From: Ailanthus altissimus | Lineage: Eukaryota; Streptophyta; Magnoliopsida; Sapindales; Simaroubaceae | Length of the DNA stretch: 64,000 nt | Assembly: GCA_946807835.1 (NCBI GenBank) | Contig: OX327705.1 | Coordinates: 14,848,501-14,912,500 of the forward strand | Direction: 5' to 3' | Shown: piece after piece, positions 55,501 to 64,000 of the stretch | Numbering within the stretch: the stretch's first letter is position 1 | How the letters are laid out: each line of letters opens with the position of its first letter | The notes under the pieces: model-generated | What the model was told of the DNA's origin: nothing | Database searches by the model: none | What the model saw: the letters and a program-made list of their open reading frames with translations, nothing else | Program-made: the position numbers and the translations under genes

Positions 55501-57412
55501 TAAAATATCTAAAAGGATATGCTCTAGAAACTAGTACTTGCTTATTGAATGAAGTTCTATCGTAAGTTATTCCTTCTACTATATATGAGATATGGACTGG
55601 AAGGAAATTAAATCTTAAGTATGTTAAGATTTAGGATTATTTTACTTGCATATGAGTTGCATAATAGGATATACTTGGACCCAATGGGTACAAGTATCAG
55701 TTCAAAAGATATCCTTAAAATTCCATGGGATATCAATTCAATAATCCAAAGGAACGAAACTTGTTCATTGATAGTATTTCCTTTTTCCTAGAGAAATAAT
55801 TTCTCATGAGTTTTAGAAATTGTACAAAGATTGAATTTTGTAAATTCAATCAAGATGAAATATGACCCAAAATAGAACCTAAAAATCAATTAAGTGAAAC
55901 ACCTTTAACACACTTTTTCGTATGTCAGATAAGGATATGAATGGTACCTATTAAGTATATTATATATCTAAAAGGTACTTTTTGATGTTTTTCTTAGTTG
56001 AGGAAAAATGATCATATGACTTATAGTAAAACGATGTTAGACATCGTTTAGAGAAATTGACAGATACCAGAAAATTCAAGATTAACTTTAAGCATAATAA
56101 TCAAGTCTAGAACTTGATTATACTTCCTATAGGAATTGTTCTTATTGGTTGTAAAAGAGTTTACGCATGAAAGTGTGGGCCCAAAAAGAGGTAAAAATCT
56201 TCAACAACTCAATTAGTGTAAAAGGTTGCCCTCAAAGATCTAAAATCGATTATGAGAAAATCTTGAACCAATAAACATGCTAGAGTTAATTCGAATTTTG
56301 TTTGATATTGTAGTTTGCTAAACTCTTCATTTTAATGAAGTAATCAGAGAGTCTAGTTTCATTAAGAACTAAGAGAAAGCATGTGTGTTCTGAAAGGGTA
56401 GTGGAAGCATAAATTATCTTTCTAACTCTTTATATATATATACATATATATACATATATATACATATATATATATATATTTAACATACTCATCGTTAGAA
56501 ATGACAATGGTATGTTGCAATTCAGTCAGTTAAAAGTTAACTGAGTAAGAACTTCTTCATAAAAGATTTGGCAGAGGCTTCCTACATACTAAGTATAAAA
56601 TTTTATAAAAATAAAGTTAGGAAGTAGATAGGACTCTACAAATCTTCGTATATAGACTAAGTCCTGAAAATGTGCAATTTTAATAACTATGAGATAGTAA
56701 ATGTATCTTTTAGACTTAGTATTCATCTTTCTAAGAGGAAGTGTCCTCAAGTAGAAAGTAAAATAGTTAGAGTGTCTAACATATAATATACATCAGCTGG
56801 AGGTAGCTTGATGTATACTAAGTTATATACGAGTCCTGAATTTTGATGGCTGTAAGTGTTATAAGTCGGCATCAGTTTGATCTAAGTAACGACCATCGAA
56901 TGGTCGTGAAACATATCCAAGTAATACCTTAAAGGTATTAAGGATAAGTTTCTCAAATGAGATGATACGTAGAATCAGACTTTTAGTCTAATTCGGATGA
57001 TAGATAATCTACATCTGATTATGTATTCTTCTCAACGGTACCATAACTTGTAGAATAAGTGAAAATTCAAATGTCTACATTTAGTTCTATCGTAAAGATA
57101 GAATTTGTTGCAGCTTGAGAAGCGTGCAAAGGAATTTTTGTATTTAAGTTAGTTGCAAAGCTCAGAATAATTTCTAAACTCAATGAATCCTATCACACTA
57201 AAATGCAACGTTAACAGGGTAACTGCTCAAACCGAGATACCATATAATTAAAAGTATCTTGGCTTATGGAGATGTAAGAGAATCTAGAAAACATTCCTAT
57301 AGATTATAGCAAACCCACTTTCTAAAGCCTTAACTCTTAAAGTGTTTAAAAAAAACTTAAAGTCAATGGATATTAAATACCATATTGAATGGCACTAGAG
57401 CAAGTAGAAGTT
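55501..57412 (+). pseudogene. Copia reverse transcriptase and RNase H remnant
   Basis: CKRVYA at about 56145 and MLELIRILFDIVVC at 56277-56318 mark the reverse transcriptase palm. Where the active site should follow, a TA-rich microsatellite (56431-56480) occurs. The sequence then resumes as ACTCATCGTTAGAAATGAC, the usual post-active-site segment. Later pieces (56560-57300) correspond to the connection and RNase H, ending with a DYSKPTF-like remnant near 57305. A polypurine remnant AAGTAGAAGTT abuts the 3' LTR. Confidence 0.7.
56431..56480. repeat. TA-rich microsatellite at the RT active-site position
   Basis: Three exact TACATATATA decamers (56441, 56451, 56461) flanked by pure TA. Confidence 0.95.
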
Positions 57413-59803
57413 TGTTGGGATTTGTGCTTACGTGCCATCCCATTATGTATAAATATTTAATAATTGTATTTATACAATTATCATTTCTAATAAAATCATT
57501 AATATTATTTATAATAAATGGTAAGATACTTGTAACGTTTCAGATATTATATAATCTGAAGGAATTCAGAAATGATCTAAAGGAGTTTAGATCAGTGCTA
57601 AGAATTAGCAACGCTAATAGTTAAAAAGTACTAAGAGTTAATGGTGCTAAGAGTTAGCAGATTAATAGAGTTAGCGAAAATCTAAATAGTTAAAGCCATG
57701 TCTGAAATGGGACAATGACCTGAGAATATATTAATAATGATATAACTACAAAGAGTTACAGATAATGTTAAGAAATGTTATTATACAAGTATGTTCTCAA
57801 ATATGATGTTCCTTATTTAATTTCATCGATGCATGTCTATCGGTGGAACCCATTAATATAGATTAGTGTATGTCTATATCTAGATAGTCTAGATGGTTAG
57901 TCTTAGCAAACTATGAGTTTAGTAGAAGCTCATATAGACATACAGGTATTTAGTGAGGACTAGATATTAAACAGACTCACAAAAACCTCTAATAAACATC
58001 TCATAAAGCCGTCAATAGAATGTCTTCTGAGTTGAGTAGTATTTGTGGTCCTTTGACCTGAGCGCCACGGTGGGCTTATGAGTGATCCACCATACTTTGG
58101 TTCTACACATCTCATAAACCTTTCATGGTCTGACCGCTGTGTGCCACTGGGTATGGTCAGATGCTCATGGAGTCTGGTATGCATAGATATGGGATCCATC
58201 AACTCATATGAGTGGGTTGTACATCCTAATACTCCAAGATTATATTTTAGAAAGTCTTGTGGTCACAAGCATAAACCTCAAAAAATATATTCCAAGGGAA
58301 TAAACAATTCACAAAAGTGTTTTTGGATAATTTTTAAAGAAATAAAAATCTAGAGATAAGTTAATGGTTGAGCAAATAGAAATTTTACGGTGATGATCTA
58401 CATCTCTGCTCTTTCAAGATATATATAATGGAGGGATTATACAAATATGCAATAACCTCAACTTGCATGGTCTAACGCGTTGATTTGTAATATCCGTAAC
58501 GTGTGTGGGGAGCATCATTCACGAACGTATAAAGGAGCTCCATATGATAAATAAAGTGTGGACCTAAAGAGTGTCATGATATGAAGTGTACTCGTTGCGC
58601 ATTGGGGTAGCGGTCTGGATTGAATAAATCGATCCAGTAAATTCTAGCAAAATAGAATAATTATTTCGGAATCCCTCGGGATATGCATTTGTCAAGACTT
58701 AATTGTTAAGTATATCTTTTAAATTAATTAACAAGAGTTGTTAATTAATAGGATATTGACAAGTGGCACAATTTTGTCAATGATTTGATTTTACCTTAAT
58801 TTTACCATTTAACTTTGGTAGTAAAAACTAATAAGGTAAAAAGTAATTATTCAAAATTGTTTAAATAATTAAATTAGATATTATTATATTATTAGATAAT
58901 ATGATAACATATTAATCATGCCCATTGTATTTTTAATATAATGAGAGGCCTAGATGTTGGCCATTTATTTACCTAATATAATTAAAGTAATTATATTTGT
59001 TAGGTAAAGATTTAATTAAGTGGCCATTATTCTAGTGCTAGATTAATTAATCTTGAGTGGGAGATCAACAATAAAATTGGTGGAGCATTTATATTTGTTT
59101 AATCAAAGTGTCGAATAACAAAAATAATTTGACAAAATAATTGAATTCATTCATCCAATTTGGAGAAAAATATTCGGCCAAGGCATAGAGAGGTAAGGAA
59201 AAAATTTTAATTTTGTTCTTTCAAGTGTTGAAAAACATGAAAAACCTCTCTTCTTCTTCTTCTTCTCTCATGGATGGCTAAAAATGAATGAAAGAAAAAT
59301 AGAGAAAAGATAATTATTTTAAACAAGAGTTGTTCAAAATAATTATGCTATGAAAATTGTTTCTAAGAATTAATACTAAAATTGTATGTAAAATATTTAC
59401 CATCTCCATTTTAGAAACAAATTATTATATTCAAAGAGTTTAATACATGATGCTAGAAATTCAAAAAACAAAGCTACCATTCTAGTTCCATAATCCCACC
59501 AAACCGTTATGAACTAGAATTGTTCAACAATATACTTCAAGGTGAGCTCTTCATATGGATTGTTGAAGGACTTGAAGAATTAATAAAGCTACCTTCATTA
59601 AGTAAGTGTTCTTTACATTTTGTTTTAAGTAATACAATTATTCATCATGTAAAAGTTGTTGTATAATAGTTATACTTGAACATATATGTGATATATGTGG
59701 TTAAATTTGTTAAATTGAGTGTATATGTTCACATGCTTCCGTTGCATGTAATAATTTTTAAAATTATGTATACACTCGTATGTCACACACTCGATTTCCA
59801 ACA
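57413..59803 (+). repeat. Family A 3' LTR (2391 bp)
   Basis: Full-length reference copy in this window, TGTTGGGATTTGTGC...GATTTCCAACA. Used to define the truncation of the 5' LTR and the two minus-oriented copies at 1227-3560 and 19715-21818. Confidence 0.92.
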
Positions 59804-60200
59804 ATAATAAATTAGGTAAAAATGGATAAAAATATTTTAATTATGAAGATATAAAACTTATAAAAACTGAAACTAATAGTTAAAAACCTAAAGCCTCTAT
59901 CATTACCTATAGATAATTATTATAAAATCATGCAAACTGATGTGAGTAGTAAAGGGTGGGCTAAAATTGTATTACAAAAACTTAAAAATGATAGCCTAGA
60001 AGAGACAAGAAATAGCTATGTATACTAGTGAAAAGTTTATTGAAACTGAAGGAAGAAAATCAAGTACAAAATTAGAAATTTTAAGAATTTTAAATTCTTT
60101 TCATATATATATGCAAAACAATTTCTTTACAATTAGGATATATTGTAATAATATTGCTTATAAGAAAATGTTGTCTATAACTTACAAAAATTAATACATT
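59804..60200 (+). pseudogene. Pararetrovirus remnant, RNase H part
   Basis: Continuation of the viral remnant after the copia element. The RNase H start is visible near 59930-59980 with QTDVSSKGWA (first catalytic Asp codon at 59939-59941). It is followed by stops. About one connection segment between RT and RNase H is missing at the junction. No intact ORF. Confidence 0.7.
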
Positions 60201-60815
60201 TCTTAAAAGTTGTTAACTTGAAAATTTGGAGATTCCCAAGTTAACGAGTCAAATTTTTTTTGTTTGTTAGAAACATTTTGGTGGATATAAAAAATAAAGG
60301 AAGGGAAAGAATGTAACATAAGATATATAATGGTTCAGCCCAATTCAGGTTTACGGCTATTTTACTGAGCTTTAAGCTCACTCACATACATTCTTTAACA
60401 AGTGTTTACAATATTTGTATGAGGCACTATAGTCATTACAGCATAAAATAAAGTGAGACAAAATAACTCTTGTAGTGTATAGTCTTGTAGAAAGAAAAGT
60501 AATATATCCTATAAAGAGAAAATTGGCCTCCTTTTATATGTGTGGTGGGTTGAATCTGCATTAGGCATATCATCAAAAATCTACAATAATCCCATGATAT
60601 TATTTTCCTAATTTAAGGGACAATTACCCCTCATAAACTCTTTGATTTGGGAAAAATGATTCTCTACTTAAATAGGCTCTATAATTTAGAGGAAGATTAA
60701 GCCTATGATTTTTGGATTAACCCTATGACACTTTGGTGTGCCCGGGTCAATTTTGAATCTCAGTCTTCAGGATTTCATGGTCAATTTCGATGAGCTATAA
60801 TAATGTGTTTGAGAT
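60201..60815. other. No gene recognised
   Basis: AT-rich DNA with a TTCAGCCCAATTCAGG segment (60336) that resembles the GGTTCGGCCAATTACC words in the copia LTR at 12630. It may be LTR debris. No edges. Confidence 0.35.
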
Positions 60816-60819
60816 TGGC

Positions 60820-61144
60820 AAGGGTTTTGTGCGACCTCTAAAGGGTTTACGTGACCTCGATAAGGACTTTTGTGGCCTTCAGAAGGGCTTTTGTGGCCTT
60901 CAGAAGGGCTTATGTGGCCTAGAAAAAGTCTTGTAAATTATCTTAGGGAGTTGGTCTTTGATAAGATCTTCTTGTGGGGCGTCGATCCTCCATAAAGTCT
61001 TATATATTATCCTAAGGAGCTGAAACCTGACAAGATCTTCTTGTGAGGCATTAATCCTCCACACAAGGTCTTATATGATGACTTATTATGGCATTGCATG
61101 AAGGCTTATAGTGGCTTTGTATGAGGACTTACGGTGGCTTTGTA
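60820..61144. repeat. Mixed minisatellites (24, 80 and 27 bp units)
   Basis: First about five copies of GGGCTTTTGTGGCCTTCAGAA-type units (60825-60930). Then two copies of an 80-bp block with AGTCTTATATATTATCCTAA and GACAAGATCTTCTTGTGAGG. Then three copies of GGCTTTGTATGAGGACTTA (61110-61150). Confidence 0.75.
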
Positions 61145-61570
61145 TGAGGGCCTAATTGTCCGATTCGAAGTCCTTAGTAAGAACTTAATTGGTTGGGTTT
61201 CTTGAAGGCCTAATTGACATGCTTAGAGTCTTGGTAAAAACTTAAATTGTTGGGCTCTTTGAGAACCTAAATGACTTTGCTCAAGGTATTGGTGACAACT
61301 TAAGTTGTTAGGGTCTTTGAGAGCTTAAGTTACTTGGTCGGAGTTCTTAGTGATTGTAATTTTAACTCCTTGAGAGTCTAAGTAACAAGACTAAGGTTCT
61401 TGGTGAAAAGTAATTTCGCCTCCTTAAGAACCTAAGAGTCGTGTTAAGGTTCTTAGTAGAAAATTTATTGGCTCTTTGAAAGCCTAAGTGACCGGATCGT
61501 GATTCTTAATGAAAACTTTTTTTAACTCCTTAAAAGTCTAAATGACCAAGTTAGAATTTTTAGTAAGAAG
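61145..61570. repeat. Minisatellite, 52-58 bp unit, eight copies
   Basis: Unit of the form CTTTGAGAGCCTAAGTGACT, then GGTTCTTAGTGAAAACTTAA. The word CCTAA or a variant occurs near 61151, 61209, 61266, 61324, 61378, 61431, 61483 and 61537. Copies drift gradually from left to right. Confidence 0.85.
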
Positions 61571-62040
61571 ATTTCTTTTTAATGCCTATCTAAAAACTTT
61601 CAAAATTATAATACAAAAATTATTCTTTAAAAAAAAAATTTAAGAGGCTAAATAATAAAAGTTCTTTAAGACTTTATACCTCTATTTGATTGGTCTTTCT
61701 AACTTTCTTTTTTTCACCTGCCCTTTTTTCTTTTCAATCCCGAGGAGTACTTTTAACAATTTTTTTATACCTGGCAAACAATTCTTCATTTCTTCTAGGC
61801 TCTGAATATTTTTTTTATAATCACATTCTTCTTAAGATAAATGTAACTCTTTCTTTACTAATTTCTTTTCTTTTCTTTTCTTCTCTTATAAGTTCACTTC
61901 TTAATTTTATATTTTTTAACATCCCAAATGACAAAAAATCTCTCAGTCCTATTATTTTTTTTTTCTTTTTCAAGATAGCCTCCTAACATTATCTTTCTTC
62001 CATTTTTATTATTCAAACTTTTTTTAAAGGGAGCCCCTTC
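61571..62040. other. T-rich DNA, no gene
   Basis: Long pyrimidine runs; the 98-codon ORF at 61690-61986 is low-complexity and not supported. Confidence 0.5.
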
Positions 62041-62071
62041 AGTACAGCCAGCTGTGCTATAAAGCCTGCTG

Positions 62072-62103
62072 TCTCAGCCATTGGATTAATCCAATGGCTG
62101 AGA
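62072..62103. repeat. Perfect 32-bp palindrome
   Basis: The left half TCTCAGCCATTGGATT is followed at once by its exact reverse complement. GTACAG (62042-62047) and CTGTAC (62125-62130) form an outer pair of arms. The AATCCAATGGCTGAGAT word is common in plant MITE-like repeats. Confidence 0.95.
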
Positions 62104-62249
62104 TTTGATGATATAAACCTGTACAATAGGTTAACTAAAAAATATCAAAAGCTTCCCTTAATGTTTAGTTAAATATAAAATAAATTTTTTAAAATTAAAT
62201 CATTAACAAAATACCCCTTTATGATATTAAAAAATTAAAAATAATATAT

Positions 62250-63430
62250 TATATTGTATGTTATAATTTTAATTTTAATAATATTAAATTTTATAATTTT
62301 GATTCTAATTTTAATTTTAATTACATTAAATCTTATAATTTTGATTTTTTAATTACATTAAATCTTATAATTTTAATTTTAATTACGTTAAATATTCTAA
62401 GTTCAATTTAAATTTTATTTTAATTTGGTTAAATAATTTTAATTTTAAATCTAAATTTAATTATAATTATAATTATAATTATATTAAATATTATTATTTT
62501 AATTTCAATTATGTTAAATGTTACAATTCTAATTTTAATTTCAATTATGTTAAAATTTTATAATTTCAAATCCAATTTCAATTTTAATTACATTAAATAT
62601 TATAATTTCAATTCCAATTTCGATTTCAATTACGTTAAGAGTTATAATTTCAATTCTAATTTTGATTTCAATTTCAATTACATTAAATGTTATAATTACA
62701 ATTTCAATTACATTAAATGTTATAATTCCAATTTTAATTACTTTAAATGTTATAATTCTAAATTCATTTTGATTTTATTTATATTAAATGTTATAATTTT
62801 AAATCTAATTTCAATTTCATTTACGTTAAAAGTTACAATTTCAATTTCGATTATGTTAAATGTTATAATTCTAATTATAATTTTAATTACATAAAATATT
62901 ATAATTCCAATTTTAATTTCACTTACTTTAAATATTATAATTCAAATTTCAATTTTAATTACGTTAAAATTATAATTTTATTTCTAATTTCAATTTAAAT
63001 TAAATATTAAATATTTTAATTCCAATTTCAATTCTAATTTTAATGACATAAAATAATATAATTTTAATATCAGTTTTAAGTACGTTAAATGTTATAGTTC
63101 TAATTTTAAATTTAATTTTAATTCTAATTATGTTAAATATTATAATTTCAATTTCAATTTCAGCTTCAATTACGTTAAACGTTATAATTTCAATTTCAAT
63201 TTTAAACTCAATTTTACTTACGTTAAATGTTATAATTAATAATTTTAATTTCAATAGCGTTAAATATTAATTTTATCAACGTTAAATATTATAATTTTAA
63301 TTCCAATTTCAATAATGCTAAATGCTATAATTCTAATTCCAATTTTAATTTTAATTACGTTAAATCTTATAATTCCAATTTCAGTTTCATTAAATGTTAT
63401 AATTCCAATTTCAATTTCAATTTGATATTA
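62250..63430. repeat. 1.2-kb AT-rich array, hexamer-quantised
   Basis: Repeats of TTACGTTAAATGTTATAATT joined to variable numbers of TTTCAA/TTTTAA hexamers. Several adjacent units are exactly 30 bp (62681, 62711, 62741); others are longer by about 6n. ORFs stay open on both strands (62511-62894 and 63254-63000) because all steps are multiples of three. These are not genes. Confidence 0.93.
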
Positions 63431-63502
63431 TATAATTGGTTTATATTTAAAAAAATATTTTTAAAAATAAATTAAATTAAATTAAAAAATTTTAAAAATA
63501 AT

Positions 63503-63986
63503 CTGTAACTGTCATCGAAAACAACGGCCGACTGGTGGCTAGACGCTATTTTTTGACGATACTTCAGCGATAAAAAAATTAAATTTTACATCATTAAACT
63601 CTTTTTTGCTTAATCTACACAATTGTTGGTCATTTAGTTTACCAAAAAAAAGATTGAAAAATGCCAAATGTAGTGATGAGGGGTAGTGGCCATGGCCCCG
63701 TCAAATGATAAGGCGGTGATTTACACCACCCCTACCTATGGACAAATCGTCGATCTATTCATAGATGGAGGCGATGCAAGTCACCGCCCCATCATTTAAT
63801 AGCGAGTGATGAAGGCTGCCGCTTCTCACCACCACATTTGGCCATTTTCTAGTATTTTGCTTCTAAAAATGTCTCCACTATTTTATAAATCAGAAAAAAT
63901 AAACTCTAATGACTTAAAATGTAATCTTTTTTACGTTAGAGACTCGCCAAAAAATGACGCTGGCAGTCGTCTCCGAGAACAGTTAC
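63503..63986. mobile_element. Foldback-type element with long inverted repeats
   Basis: The two halves are imperfect reverse complements for about 220 bp each. Examples: CTGTAACTGT (63503) with AACAGTTACA (63979), CCGACTGGTGGC with GCTGGCAGTCG, and GCCAAATGTAGTGATGAG (63663) with CACCACCACATTTGGCC (63828). The loop is near 63745. No transposase. Probably a foldback/MITE; target duplications cannot be set because the right edge is near the window end. Confidence 0.75.
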
Positions 63987-64000
63987 ATATCCTTTTTTTA

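Larger units (their letters stand above)
50765..59803 (+). mobile_element. Family A Ty1/copia element, 9 kb, 5' LTR truncated
   Basis: The 5' LTR (50765-52448) lacks about 710 bp at its start compared with the 3' LTR (57413-59803). The PBS, a leader with tandem repeats, and decayed integrase, reverse transcriptase and RNase H are in copia order (protease-integrase-RT). It lies inside pararetrovirus DNA. The LTRs differ at many sites, so it is old. Internal coding is full of stops. Confidence 0.9.

Noticed and set aside
61145..61570. CRISPR-like regular repeat
   Set aside because: Plant DNA, no spacers: the whole 52-58 bp unit is repeated.
62511..63254. Long ORFs of about 127 and 84 codons on both strands
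   Set aside because: Created by a repeat whose steps are multiples of three; open on both strands and low-complexity.

Overview
The window is nuclear DNA of a flowering plant, most likely a dicot; I cannot name the species. The evidence is a split germin-like protein gene with plant-type splice sites, the first exon of a plant enolase, a plastid ndhD fragment, an integrated plant pararetrovirus remnant, and a dense stack of Ty1/copia and Ty3/gypsy LTR retrotransposons with tRNA-Met or tRNA-Asp primer binding sites. The DNA is AT-rich, intergenic and repeat-dominated. The only host gene that looks intact is the germin-like protein gene at 7785-8643. The only other long open frame is the 859-codon Gag-protease gene of a young retrotransposon at 40323-42902.

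Layout. 1-7130: decayed Tat-like gypsy pol cut by a 2.3-kb solo LTR (family A), two tandem-repeat blocks, a dispersed repeat and LTR debris. 7131-9090: germin-like gene with TATA box, one intron and poly(A) signals. 9090-12458: short inverted repeats, LTR-like DNA, a hAT-like element, then an orphan enolase first exon. 12459-15602: complete non-autonomous copia element, minus strand, with ATTAC target duplications. 15603-24755: dispersed repeats and a plus-strand Tat-like element cut by a decayed family A LTR that itself contains plastid DNA and a small LTR with a PBS. 24757-32890: minus-strand Athila-like gypsy element with one LTR. 32891-49300: a minus-strand Tat-like element carrying three later insertions: a solo LTR (34830-37577), a complete 7.5-kb Gag-protease-only element (38706-46210, ACTTC duplications) and a solo LTR of that same family (46973-48419, GTACT duplications). 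49330-60200: a dispersed repeat, then a pararetrovirus remnant split by a 9-kb family A copia element. 60201-64000: minisatellites, a perfect 32-bp palindrome, a 1.2-kb AT-rich array and a long-inverted-repeat (foldback) element.

Most notable observations: (1) an array of tiny GC-rich hairpins of form (stem)CGC-NCCA-GCG(stem'), with stem bases that change together, just upstream of the TATA box in the young element's LTR and again in its 3' non-coding region; (2) related GC-rich palindromes in unrelated copia families in this otherwise AT-rich window; (3) a copia and a gypsy element that have both been reduced to gag plus protease; (4) a fold-back scar where the copia element sits in viral DNA; (5) plastid DNA joined to an LTR-PBS fragment inside a solo LTR. 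All coordinates and alignments were made by eye, so element edges without target duplications are approximate.
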